This document shows, in pieces, positions 39,127 through 50,491 of a stretch of 64,000 bases of DNA. The stretch comes from Spirodela intermedia (Eukaryota; Streptophyta; Magnoliopsida; Alismatales; Araceae). A program made the translations under genes and the position numbers. A model generated the notes under the pieces. That model was not told where the DNA came from, did not search any database, and was given only the letters and a program-made list of their open reading frames with translations. Where the stretch lies: positions 6,293,501 through 6,357,500 of the forward strand of contig LR746269.1 in assembly GCA_902729315.2 (NCBI GenBank), read 5' to 3'. Within the stretch, counting starts at the first letter, position 1; the number at the start of each line of letters is the position of its first letter.

Positions 39127-39484
39127 CTATCTTTATCGATATCTCTATCACACATACGACGTAGATGTCGATATTGCTTTCCGTTCAATTACTTTACCCG
39201 GCATTATATCCTGTTTTTATCTGAAGTGATGGTTTTTTTTTCTTATATAATATTTGTTTATATTTAAAGCCGATCGTTGGTGAGAGAGAAATAAACTGGC
39301 TCTCGTGTTAGCCAGGTACCTTGTTTGTTCACGACGATCTATCCTCGAAATCACCTGGTTCTGGGAGGGACTGTACAATCATGAGGCTTCCACTTCACGA
39401 CTACAATGTCACTATCTTCCCCGCAGATTGTTGACTAGTCAGCATGCACAAACCTTCAATTCACCACTCATCTCTCTCTCTCTC
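38242..39484. repeat. Duplicated spacer unit X, copy 1
   Basis: Begins in the ERDJ3A 3' flank (CTTTTCTCTGCTGATCACGG). It contains GTTTTGTCGAGGCCGCTGGT, TATCTGTATGTGTACATGGA, two GGGCTTTACCCAAA-type blocks and TCACCTGGTTCTGGGAGGGA, and ends near a CT run. Noncoding. Confidence 0.85.
39087..39124. repeat. (CT)19 microsatellite in unit X copy 1
   Basis: Uninterrupted CT run; the matching site in copy 2 (near 40911) is interrupted. Confidence 0.95.
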
Positions 39485-39863
39485 GCTAGCTCACATTTTA
39501 AGTTAGTACGATGTTGTTCGTGCCTGTCGACGATCGATCTTCTAGACAGAATAGTTGATCCATTGGAATTCACGAGGATGATGAGCATCTCATGGGTTAG
39601 TCGTGATTCAGACCGGTCTACGAATAGTGAGAGAAAGGGGTGATCGTTCACGAGGAGCCACTGGGAGATGGGATTATCCTGGTCAACGCCGCGACAACGG
39701 ATCGTTCGCCGCACGCCAGTTGAACCCACGGGTTGGAATGAAAGCTCTGAGAGTCAGGGCCTCTCTCTCTCTCTGTATATATGACTGGGTATAAATATAT
39801 GTATGCAAGTGCTGATCATGAAAAATGGCACGGTTTCTAGAGAGGGAGGGAGGGAGGGAAAGA

Positions 39864-39869
<6 letters not shown>

Positions 39870-39910
<41 letters not shown>
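39870..39910. repeat. (GA)20 microsatellite in unit Y copy 1
   Basis: Equivalent GA runs occur in the other two Y copies with different lengths. Confidence 0.95.
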
Positions 39911-39912
<2 letters not shown>

Positions 39913-40076
39913 GAAAGATTATTTTTTCTAGACATACCCAGCACGAGAAGCCAAGAAGCCAATCCAGCGAGCCGAAGGAGAGCAGCCCCGACATGGGGGA
40001 GGCTCCTCCGCCGCCCTCCCTACTCCGCCGAAGAACCCGCCGCCGCCGCAGCAAACTCGTAGCTCATCACGGCTCC

Positions 40077-40113
40077 TCGAACCCCAAATCCGGGTACTCC
40101 ACCGCCCCCATCC
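40077..40113 (-). pseudogene. Fragment of the SGF11 last exon (copy A)
   Basis: Matches the last codons and stop of SGF11 exon 3 (47359 onward), read on the minus strand. It is cut off at the junction with unit X copy 2, so only about 12 codons remain. It cannot be expressed as part of SGF11. Confidence 0.8.
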
Positions 40114-40125
40114 TCATGAATTAGC

Positions 40126-41460
40126 GTTCTTCCTCTCTTTTCTCTGCTGATCACGGAGCTCAACCAGGTACGCACAGGGCCGCTTATGGAAGTTTTGTCG
40201 AGGCCGCTGGTTAGCCTTTCCATATCTGTATGTGTACATGGAGATGGAATACAGCGAGGATGCTGTGGGTGCATCTTCTCCCCATGTGCTCATATTCCCG
40301 GAGGGGTAAATGTATAAAAATAGGAAGGATTTCAGGGGGTGTATGACTAAAAGTGCGTAACTATCTTTTTTTGTGACGATTATTCTTTATTTCCAAAGTG
40401 TTATAATACATGGCCGTTTAAGTATTCAGGAAGATGGGCCCATAAGAGAGGTAAGTATCTGTCACCTTTGGATCTCAAGCAAGATCGGCCCGGGCCAGCC
40501 CTCGTACCTGAACCCAGCCTATTTACATGACACTGAAAAGAAGTTAGCCACATTGTGTGTGTGCGAGAGAGAGAGAGAGACATACACACACACACACACA
40601 TTTATATGGGCTGACAATGAATGGACTTTGGGCTTTACCCAAATGGTAATGGTAAAGCCCAATTGGTGATCGGGCTTCGGGCTTCCTCACAAGGAACCAT
40701 TGAAGCCCAATTGGGCTTATTTTCTTTCCTGGGCTCGGGTTCAGGAGCCGACACTGAAAATTAATAGGTGAGCGCAAGGCGCCGAATTACCTGACACTGA
40801 CACTTGTGATAAATAATAGGACGACAAGATGGAACCAAATCTGGGCTGTTCTTATTTCATCCACACGCGGGGGATGTGATGGAATTATGAGACCGTTGTG
40901 TGGCTTCTCTCTCTCTCTCTCTCTCTCCCTCTCTCTCTCTCTACCTATCTTTGTCGGGCTCTCTATCACACACAGGACGTAGATGTCGCTATTGCTTCCC
41001 GTTCATCATCGGCTTTACCCGGAATTATATCCTCTTTTAATTAGAAGTAATGGGTTTTATTTTCTCATATAATCTTGTTAATGCTTTAAACCGATCGTTG
41101 GTGAGGGAGAAAAAAACTGGCTTTCGTGTTAGCCTGGAGATTATCGGGGGCCCACGGGCCCGCTTCTTCCTACGTCAATAGGTCGATGCTGATAACCTAG
41201 CGTGATATTTTCACAAGTACACCTTGTTGTCTTTTATTTAAATAAATCACCATAATTTGAAGATAATATTATGCAATCATAAATACAAAAAATAATATAT
41301 ATTTTTTAACAGTTGTTTATGTCTGTACCTTGTTCACGACGATCTGTCCCCGAAATCACCTGGTTCTGGGAGGGACTGTACAATCACGAGGCTTCCACTC
41401 CGTGACTGCCGTGCCACATGCATAAGCCTTCCATTTACCACTCATCTCTCTCTCTCTCTC
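40126..41460. repeat. Duplicated spacer unit X, copy 2
   Basis: Direct copy of 38242-39484. Differences include an extra segment at about 41140-41330 (GC-rich GGGGGCCCACGGGCCC followed by AT-rich sequence) not present in copy 1. Confidence 0.85.
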
Positions 41461-41781
41461 TCCCTCTCTCTCTCTCTATGTCAGAATAGAAGAAGGCCAG
41501 AACTGTGGGGATCGTGGGGTTTCTTATCAGGGTCGGCAAACATCGTTCTTGCAGTAGGAGGCCTACTCCAAAGCTTTTTCCTCAACGCAGAACGCCGGCG
41601 AGGGCAGAGGCGCTGCCGCCCTCTCCGGCGGCGGGTGAAGGTTCCGCTGGCTGACTCCCTATCCTTCATGGATCCCCACCTTCCCCTTATGGTTTATTAG
41701 AGAGGACCCTCCTCGGAGAAGGAACCCTCTCCGTGTTTCATATTTTACCTGCCAGATTTGTTTCTTTCGGAGAAAGATGAA

Positions 41782-41783
<2 letters not shown>
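41461..41783. other. Unique segment between unit X copy 2 and unit Y copy 2
   Basis: About 320 bp with no match to the equivalent part of the other Y copies. It has moderate GC (CGCCGGCGAGGGCAGAGG) and no supported gene. Confidence 0.4.

Positions 41784-41851
<68 letters not shown>
41784..41851. repeat. (CT)34 microsatellite
   Basis: 68 bp of uninterrupted CT just before unit Y copy 2. Confidence 0.95.
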
Positions 41852-41853
<2 letters not shown>

Positions 41854-42012
41854 GTAAATAAGAATGTGTGTATAAATATATGCACGTAAGTGCTGATCAT
41901 GAAAAGATGGCACGGTTTCTAGAGAGGGTGGGGGACAGAGAGAGAGTGAGAGGCTCAGGTATTGGAAAGAGCAAAGAACCAACTAATCTTTGCTAGCCAC
42001 ATGATCACGGGA

Positions 42013-42051
<39 letters not shown>

Positions 42052-42490
42052 AAAATTACTTTTTTTAGACATGCCCAGCACGAGAAGCCAATCGAGAGAG
42101 CCGAAGGAGAGCAACCCCGACATTGGGGAGGAGGCTCCTCTAACGCCCTGCCTACTCCGCCGAAGAACCCGCCGCTGCAGCAATCTCGGAGCTCCTCACG
42201 GCTCCTCGAACCCCAACTCCGGGTACTCCACTACCCCCATACCGCCGCCGTTGGAGGCCCTCCCTGCGGCACCGCCACCCTCGTGCGGCGCGTACACCGT
42301 CACAGGGCTCTGCGGGAGTCCCGGCTCTGCGTGATCGTGCTGCTCCTCGTTGTCTTCAACCGAGCCTTCTCCCCCGTAGAAAATCATGCGCAGAGAGAGA
42401 GAGAGAGAGAGAGAGAGATCACGACCCACGACACAGGAAATTTAAATGGAATCAGTCCTTCGAAGAATTCAATAAAAGGGATGATCTGGG
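41852..42490. repeat. Duplicated unit Y, copy 2
   Basis: Matches 47040-47643, from ATGTGTGTATAAATATATGC through the SGF11 exon copy to GGATGATCTGGG. The homology ends exactly where the copia LTR begins. Internal GA runs lie at 42017-42048 and 42392-42418. Confidence 0.85.
42196..42375 (-). pseudogene. Degenerate copy of the SGF11 last exon (copy B)
   Basis: Aligns to SGF11 exon 3 with the same stop position (42196-42198). The 3' splice site CTGCAG of the gene has become CTACGG here. A one-base deletion (CGCGGCAGCCC to CGCAGAGCCC) shifts the frame into TGA. It includes about 105 bp of adjoining SGF11 intron 2. This is a dead exon copy. Confidence 0.85.
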
Positions 42491-45400
42491 TGAAGGAAAA
42501 TAATGGGACGGAAACTTGGAGAGAATATGTCGATTTTGTGTAAAGAATGGTCGGAGGAAGAGAGAAGAAAATAGATTTTGCGCACACCTAAATCTTAGAA
42601 AGTACGAAATGTTGTAACTGATATTCATAACACTTAACGACCTCATAGTCCCCTCTTTTTTTTTACATTAAATACTAACACTCCCCCTTAATATAAAAAT
42701 CATTTACTAGTGACTTGGTAAAATCATCTACCACTTGATTTATTGTTGAGTCAAATTTCATCTCTATATAATTTGCAGCAACTAAATCACGAATAAAATG
42801 ATGTAATATTTCAATGTGTTTTATTAGTTTATGAAAAACTGATTTTTTATTAGAGAAATAGTTGACATGTTGTCGTAATAAATTATTGTAAGTGTTGATT
42901 GTGAATGATTGACGTCATGTAAGATTCTCCATATCCATATCACTTGTTATGTAGCCATTGAAACAACAATATACTCAGCTTCTGAATATGATAATAAAAT
43001 ATATTCTTACTTTTTAGAATCCCATGAGATTTCACTTGAAGCAAATCTGAAAACAAAATCACTTGTATTTTTTTTTGTCATTAACATAACCTGCACATCA
43101 CTATCTAAATATCTAGATAAATTAAATTTAGAAGTATGTTGATATAAAATTCCATAATTAATAGTCCCACAAATATATCAAAGTATTCCCTTTGTTGCTC
43201 CAAGATGATGAACTGATGGTGAATACATAAATCTTAAAATCATATTAATTGAAAATAATATATTTGGTTAAATATAAGTCAAATACATAAAACCACCAAC
43301 CATACTTCTATAAAAATGTTTATTCATTTTTACAGTCTCATCATCAAAACATAATTGATCATTTATATTTATAGGAGTAGAACAAATCTTGTAATGAAAC
43401 ATATTAAATTTCATGAGTAAGTTACATGCATATTTTTCTTATGAAATAAATATACCATGATCCTTTTGAATGATTTGAAGTCCAAGATAGTAATGAATCA
43501 ATCCGAAATCTCTCATATCAAATTCAGCCATCATACAATTCTTGAAATCTGAAATTAATAACAAAGATGATTCAATATATATAATATCATCAATGTAAAC
43601 ATATACAATCAAAATATCTTTATCTTGAATCTTGTTATAAAGTGTTGACTAATTATCACTTATATGAAAATGATACTTATGAAAATATGAATCAAGTTGA
43701 CTATATTATGCTTTAGATGCTTACTTAAGATCATAAAGTGACTTCTTCAATTTATAAACTTTGTTATCTCTCTCTTCAATGATAAAACCTTATGACTGCT
43801 CAATATACATATCTTCATTCAAATAACTATTCAAAAATACTGATTTAACATCAAATTGAATTATCCTCCATTTCATTTGTGCTGCCAAAGTCAAAATAAT
43901 ACATATTATTTCAATTCTTGTTATTGGAGATTTCTTGTAAAAATAATCAAATACCTTATGTGCATATTCATTTACCACTAATCTTGTTGTGAATTTTTGA
44001 ACATTATCTTCGGGTTTATACTTAACCTTATAAACCCATTTGACTCTAATTACTTTAGTCTTTGACGGTAAATCCACAAACTCCTATGTGTCATTCTTTT
44101 CAATTACTGTAATTTCTTCTTGTATTGTTTTCTCTTACTCATCTTTGTCTTGTGCTGCCTTATAGTTCATCGGCTCTATAATCATAAGAGCAAAAATACA
44201 AGATTCAGAAATATCACTTAAGAATCTCATCCTCAGAGGACTTGACAATTTTGGACTTAAATTGTTGTAGTCATTAGGACCACTTGAATCACTTAGAGAA
44301 GGTCTCAAAAGTGAGATAGATGATGTAGATGCTTCACTCATTGAATTTTGACTAATTCTCATAATTTTCTGCTCATGTTCACAAAAAATATTTGACATAT
44401 TAGATTTGTATTCTAATTACAGCAAGCATATTCATCAAACATAACATCACGACGAATCAACAACTTCTTTGTTTCAAGATTATATGAATGATAACTTTTA
44501 TTTCTATCACTATAACTACGAAAACTATATTTCTAACTCTTTTTACCCATCTTACTATGATCATCAATACCAATTAAAGCACATGAAATACAACTAATTT
44601 TTTTCAAATGACTAACATTAGGTTTTCAATGATATCAAGCTTCATAATGAGTCATATTTAATGCTACCTTTGTAGGATAAATATTCAATAGAAAAATAAA
44701 TGTTGCAACAACTTCAGCCCAAAAATTATTAGAAAGATATTTCTCACTAAAATGACTCAAATTCATGAGAAATAAACTCTCCTGCTCTATCCATTCAAAG
44801 AGTTTTAATAAAATGTCAACTTGAATTTTCAGTTAAAACTTTTAAATAAATAAATTTCCCAAATACTTCAGATTTATGAGAAATAAAATACTTCTGACTC
44901 ATGCATATAAAGTCATTAATTATCAATAAGAAATATTGATTATCATTTAAATATGGTGTCCTCATTTGACCACATAAATCAATATGTAATAACTCAAGAG
45001 TAAACTTATTATCCAAGATTTTCTTATTGAAAAAGATAGTCAGTGTTGCTTACCATAAACACATCATTCACATACTTTGTTATTTGCTGAAATAGAAGGT
45101 AAATTGAAAACCATATACTTATGTTGTAATAAATTTCAATGTATTAAAATATAAATGTCCATAATGCAAATGCTGAAGTAAAGATGAATCATTCTTTTTT
45201 GTAATCATGTCAAAATCAATGAGTCTTGAAATATCAAGAGAAAATATTCTTTTTTTCAACGTTAAGAATCACCATAGGAGACATGCCACTCTTCTTATGC
45301 TTGATAACATATGTATCATCTTCAAAATACACAATAAAGTCACATTCCAATAATTGACCTACACTAAGTAAGTTATGTGACAACTTTGGAACAAAATTAA

Positions 45401-46786
45401 CATCATGAATTAATGTATTTGCACTTGATTTTATATAAAAAATAATAGTACTAATGCCGTTAATTATCATACTATTTTCATCACTAATAGTAACATCACA
45501 TATTGTAAAAGTATTAATATTCTGAAATAAATTTCTTTCACCTAGCATTTGATTGTTGCAACCACTATCAATATACTATATATTTAATTTACTTAAGTTT
45601 AAAAAAATATAAGTGATAAATAATTTATTTTAATAATTGTTTTTAATAATATTAGTTTGTTCTCTTTTCTTGTTCCAATAATTTTGCTTCAATAGGATCA
45701 TACTTCTTGTAAAAATTGCGCATTAGTTTATAACTTCTTTCTCTCATATTTTCTTGTTGTATTACTTTGTCTCAATAATATGTTTTAATATGACCATATT
45801 TCTTACAAAAATGATATTATATAACTTTATAATTTGGTTTCTAATTTTGTTGATTTCTATCATCATTTATTTGATGCTCATAATGTGATCTACCATGTCA
45901 TCTTCCTTCACCTCTAATTTGATAGTGTCTTCTACCATGACCTCGTTGATTGTATATGCTTTCATTATTTTTTTCCTTCTTTGAAATTTCAGCTTTAGTT
46001 TAAAAATTGTGTTCAAGTGATTTTTCTGTTGGTCTATTCATCCATTTGTCATGTGCTAATAGTGTTCCAATTAATTCATTTTACGTATAAATAGATAAAT
46101 CTTTAGATTGTTTAATGACAACAACAATATGATCAAATTTAGAAGACAAACTTAAAATATTTTATGTAATTCTCCTTTCTGAAATATGTTCTCTAAATAT
46201 TCTCATGATTTATAATACAAATATTTGAGAAAAGAAATCACGAATTGATTCATTAGATTTCATGGAAAAAATTCAAACTCTACAAAATATTTGAAGTTTC
46301 ACATTCATAAATCTACTGTCTCCATGGAATTCATCTTTCAAGATTTTTCATGCTTCAAAAGAACTAGTGACATTAACAATATGTGAAAATATTGTTTATG
46401 AAACAAAGTGCTATAAAACTCATAATATCTTAGCATCATTTTTTAAAATTTTTTATTTTTCTATTTAAAACTTTGTCTTTCTTTATTACCATTCTCAACC
46501 AACTCTCATAAATCTTATAAAATAAAAATATCTTCATTTTAACATTGCAAAAATCATACTTCTCTCAAACTTTGAGGGGGTTACCATTTGCCATTCTCAA
46601 GGTCAATGGTAATATCTCTTCACATAACCTTTGATTTGAAACTTTAAACTCTTTTCTACAACAAGAACTCCTTAAAACTCCCAAAAAACTTCACCAACCT
46701 TAAATTTTTATCTCCTTAGATGTTGTTTTGCTCTTCACAGAAGGCCAATGCCCAATCCACGAACTTGGCTCTAATAAAATTTTAGT
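42491..46786 (-). mobile_element. Decayed Ty1/copia retrotransposon, 5' LTR missing
   Basis: Read on the minus strand: possible gag region (about 46700-45600, many stops), pre-integrase domain (45548-45234, VNFVPKLSHNLLSVGQLL-like), integrase (about 45016-44400, LELLHIDLCGQMRTP), reverse transcriptase (44077 to about 43400, VIRVKWVYKVKYKPEDNVQK and WRIIQFDVKSVFLNS) and RNase H end (VVDDFTKSL near 42730). A polypurine tract, AAGGGGGAG, precedes the 3' LTR 42680-42491 (190 bp, TGTTAG...TTCA). A decayed primer site (ATTAGAGCCAAG) lies near 46766-46776, but no 5' LTR follows; unit Y copy 3 starts directly. Frames are broken throughout, so it is inactive. Confidence 0.85.
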
Positions 46787-47358
46787 TCTATGTTGTTCTT
46801 GCCTGTTGACCATGGGTCTTCTAGACAGAATAATTGATCCATTGGAATTCACGAGGAAGATGAGGATCTCGCGTGTACGTCGTGAGAGAAAGGGGAGATC
46901 GTTCGCAAGGGATCAGGAGATGGGATTATCCTGGTTAACGCCACGATAACGGATTATTCGCCACACCCAAGATGAACCGACGGTTTGGAATGAATGCTCC
47001 GAGAGTCAGGGCATGTCTGTCTCTGTCCCTCTCTCTCTCTCTATCTATATATGAATGTGTGTATAAATATATGCACATAAGTGCTGATCATGAAAAGATG
47101 GCACGGTTCCTAGAGAGGGAGAGGGAGAGAGAGAGAGGGAGTTGCTCAGGTATTGGAAAGAGGCAAAGAACTAACTAATCTTTGCGAGCCACCTCATCAG
47201 AGGGGAGAGAGAGAGAGAGAGAGAGAGCCGAAAGATTATTTTTTCTAGACATACCCAGCACGAGAAGCCAATCGAACGAGCCGAGGGAGAGCATCCCCGA
47301 CATGGGGGAGGCTCCTCCGCCGAAGAACCCACCGCCACCGCAGCAAACTCGCAGCTCC
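46787..47358. repeat. Unit Y, copy 3: the SGF11 3' flank
   Basis: Same blocks as copies 1 and 2, and contiguous with the intact SGF11 exon 3, so this is the ancestral context of unit Y. It probably includes the SGF11 3' UTR. A GA run lies at about 47206-47227. Confidence 0.8.
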
Positions 47359-47669
47359 TCACGGCTCCTCGAACCCCAACTCCGGGTACTCCACCGCCCC
47401 CATCCCGCCGCCGTTGGAGACCCTCCCGGCGGCGCCGCCACCCGCGTGTGGCGCGTACACCGTCACAGGGCTGCCGCGGGAATGCCGGCTCTGCGTGATC
47501 GTGCTGCTCCTCGTCGTCTTCAGGCGAGCCTTCCTCCCCTGCAGCATATCATGCGCAGAGAGAGAGAGAGATCACGACCCACGACACAGGATACTAAAAA
47601 TGGAATCCGTTCTTCGAAGAATTCAATAAAAGGGACGATCTGGGCATGCACCGATGAACAGTCGCTTAG

Positions 47670-47758
<89 letters not shown>

Positions 47759-48757
47759 TTTAGAGGTCGCCGCCAAGAATTATAACGGGATTCCAAAGAG
47801 CGGAAGGAAGATAAATGTTACCTTTCCCATGCATTTCTCCAGGTGAGGAGCGAATCGGCCGGCGATGACCGACCGGCTACAGTTCATGCACTCGAAGATC
47901 TCGTTGGCGACGGCGGGGTGGGTCTGCCCGAAGATGTCGACCACGTACTTGCTGTTCGTCTCGCCGCCACCGCCGCCGGTGGCGGCGCCACCTCCACTGC
48001 TGCTTGGGTCCGCCACCCGGGCCTGCTTCGACAGCCTCAGCTCTTCCTCCTCCTCCTCCAAGTTCCGATCGAGGCCCAGCCTCGCAATGCGGTGGCACTC
48101 CGACGCCACGTCCACGATTATAGAATCGAGGAGTTCTCCCAGGAAATGGGACGATAACTGCACCTCGAACAGGGAGAGTTGACTAACTATGTCAAGATGA
48201 TAAAGGAAATAATAAACCCGCGTTGAGATGAAGATCTAATAGAGTTCATCTCCTGGATCTTCATGAAATGAAAAGCTGTAGATGCTAGAAGGAAATGAAG
48301 ATTCTCCGTCCTTGGGTGGATTGAAATGGAGAATCTCTATTTCCTTTTTCGAAAGGTCGGATCTCTGGATCATGGTCCAGAATTCTGGTTTTCAGCCATG
48401 AAGCTTCAAAGCTTTATGATTTATAGATAAATGTAAACGGAAAAACCTAGATCTATGTATGAATCGAGCTACACCTGGATACATATTTCCTCTCCAGATC
48501 TTATTCCCCGATTTTTCGGATCATTTGAGACAACAACCAGAGGAATTCCAGTAAGATGGGATGACGCTACTAAATGGCTGCTGCCATTGGCGACTGGGCA
48601 AATGGCCGAGAAGGAATCGTGACATTGATCCAGACTCCCGTTGGAACACAGAGAAAAGCAAGAAAAAGGCGATTATACTTTCGGCTGAACACAAATCATG
48701 CAAGAGATTACCGACCTGAGATCGAGGAGACGAACCGCCGTCATTTGGAGCGGACAT
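47359..48757 (-). CDS. SGF11: SAGA-associated factor 11 (SGF11)
   Basis: SGF11 is a zinc-finger subunit of the SAGA deubiquitinating module with UBP22 and ENY2, acting on H2B ubiquitin during transcription. Exons 48757-48716, 48157-47822, 47538-47359, all phase 0, give 185 residues (Arabidopsis At5g58575 about 180). Residues 1-14 are MSAPNDGGSSPRSQ. Exon 2 has SSHFLGELLDSIIVDVASEC, the acidic EEEEEELRL, a glycine-rich insert and VVDIFGQTHPAVANE. The zinc ligands are C104, C107, H119 and C123 (ECMNC...RFAPHLEKC). Exon 3 begins GRKARLKTTRSSTITQSR and ends YPELGFEEP. Intron 2 carries a 76-bp CT repeat. The last exon and its 3' flank exist in two further, broken copies upstream in window coordinates. 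Confidence 0.95.
47675..47750. repeat. (CT)38 microsatellite in SGF11 intron 2
   Basis: 76 bp of uninterrupted CT (GA on the gene strand), between exons 2 and 3. Confidence 0.95.
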
Positions 48758-50155
48758 TTGATCCTTCGGGTGCACAGTGAGGTCCGCTTGAAGATTTATC
48801 CCTCTCTCTGTCCAGACAAGAAAATGGCGCAACATCAGGGGAGGAATTTCATTTTATGTAGCCAGTAATCAGAAGAGAAAAAAATACTGAATGCCATCAC
48901 TGAAGTATCTGATCACGGAAAATATCAATATCGCGTGTAAGATCGACCGATGATGCTTTCAAACCAGATTTGGCAAGTTTCTTTCCGTAAAAGATGAGTT
49001 CTAGGGATCTAGCCGCAGGCAAAGACCAGAAAGATCAAGCGGCATACAAATCTGAGATTCTCCGGACGAGGCTCTGATTTGGAATTCGGCTTTCCACAAG
49101 GCATGGGAAAACGTGGTGGGAGGCGTGCCGCGATGGAACCACGGAAGCCGACGAAGAACGACGGCGAAGGTATGAGGCGACGGCGACGATCCACAGATTT
49201 CCAAGGTTCGAATAACGTTCGCAGTCGCGTTCTTCAACCGAAGACCTGTTCTCTTCCCTCGGGCAGCGGAGCCGGCGCGACCATCGCCATTGCCGTCGCA
49301 CCGGAAGGCATTATCGAGAAAGAGGTGTTCGGATTGAAGGAAAAACGATCCCCCGGCCCCAATTAAAGGGGAGAAATCAACCAAAAACCTCCGTTCAGCA
49401 AGCAAAGATGGCCGATAATCAAAACACCATCGGATTCGGTCGCCCCTTCCAAGATCATGGGAAATCTCCCTTCCCAGGCAGGGCGGCGAACTGCGAGACG
49501 AGAAATCTGAAGAAGAAATGAAGAACGAGGGCATCCGCCGACCTGAAGAGTCGTCTTCAGGGAGCTCTTACTCCCGTGGGGGTGTAGATCCCCAACACCA
49601 CTACCACTGCGCTGGGCGGCGGCGAACAGGCGGTGAGACGAGGAAGACGATGGCACAAGGAGCAGCCGACCGGCGAAAGCAGAGAGAGGAAGAAAGCGTC
49701 TGGACTCTCCTCTGCCTGCTTCGGCTGGCCCATCTTTCCTTTATGGGTCCATTTTTATTCAGCCCAACTAACAAAATGGGCAAAATACTGGCCCATGACT
49801 AGAACACATAGGCCCATTATAGCCCATACAAACCCAGCCTTCTCTACAATCGGCCCGGCCCAAGTTTAGGGCCTGCCACGTCGGAAAATCGAAAATTGAA
49901 GTTTAAATTATTTATATAAATAAAAAACATTGTTCTAAAAATCCAACATTTATGTGGATAATCTCCATTTTTCAGGAACTCGGTTACTATAAGGACCGAC
50001 TATACATAATCCCATGAATAATTGGAACTATTGAAAATAATCTTCGTTTAATGATCGGTAAGTTGTGCCTCTGTAACACAGAAAGGGGGTGAAAAAGTTG
50101 TTCTGCTGCCCGGGGTCGTTGGACCAGGATAAGGAGCTTATTCTGCACCCCTAAA
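48758..50155. other. SGF11 upstream region
   Basis: About 1.4 kb between the SGF11 start and the stop of the next minus-strand gene. It likely holds the SGF11 5' UTR and promoter. A long minus-strand open frame (49001-49534) looks compositionally accidental. A cluster of GGCCCA/TGGGC motifs lies at about 49726-49875. Confidence 0.45.
49726..49875 (-). promoter_or_regulatory. Cluster of site II (TGGGCC/GGCCCA) motifs
   Basis: At least seven GCCCA or TGGGC cores in 150 bp, for example CTGGCCCATC, CAGCCCAAC, ATGGGC, TGGCCCATG, AGGCCCATT and CGGCCCAAG. Site II motifs bind TCP factors in promoters of plant housekeeping genes. It most likely serves SGF11; the distance to the ATG implies a long 5' leader, which is inferred. 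Confidence 0.45.
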
Positions 50156-50424
50156 CTAGGAGCTCTCAGCCATGTCCTCCTTGGTCGTGCCGGAGGAGGA
50201 GGCCTTGCCCGTGGAGTTGGGAGAGGCCGCGGCTGTGGATGGCGGGTTCTTCTTTAAGGTGGAACGCATTCCAGAGATTTCCTGCACACCAAACGATTTT
50301 GAGAAATCCACGGAAAGAAATACGTGCAGTCAACAGGCTGGGCTCCGTCTGAACCCAGAAGAGCTCAGAAAAAGGGCCTTGGGCCAGATCCCTTTAAAGC
50401 CCCGAGTCAATTCTACACATGAAC

Positions 50425-50491
<67 letters not shown>

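Larger units (their letters stand above)
39500..40124. repeat. Duplicated spacer unit Y, copy 1 (ends inside an SGF11 exon copy)
   Basis: Matches 46787-47415. Shared blocks include TTCTAGACAGAATA, GATCCATTGGAATTCACGAG, GAGATGGGATTATCCTGGT, AAGTGCTGATCATGAAAA and CATACCCAGCACGAGAAGCC. It stops abruptly at about 40113, where unit X copy 2 begins. Confidence 0.85.

Noticed and set aside
41962-42543. 193-codon plus-strand frames here and at 47182-47763 containing RERERER runs
   Set aside because: They are translations of GA microsatellites and of SGF11 exon copies read antisense.
49001-49534. Open frame of 177 codons on the minus strand upstream of SGF11
   Set aside because: No recognisable domain and arginine/serine-rich composition. 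The other frames are also long in this GC-rich stretch, and it lies where the SGF11 leader should be.
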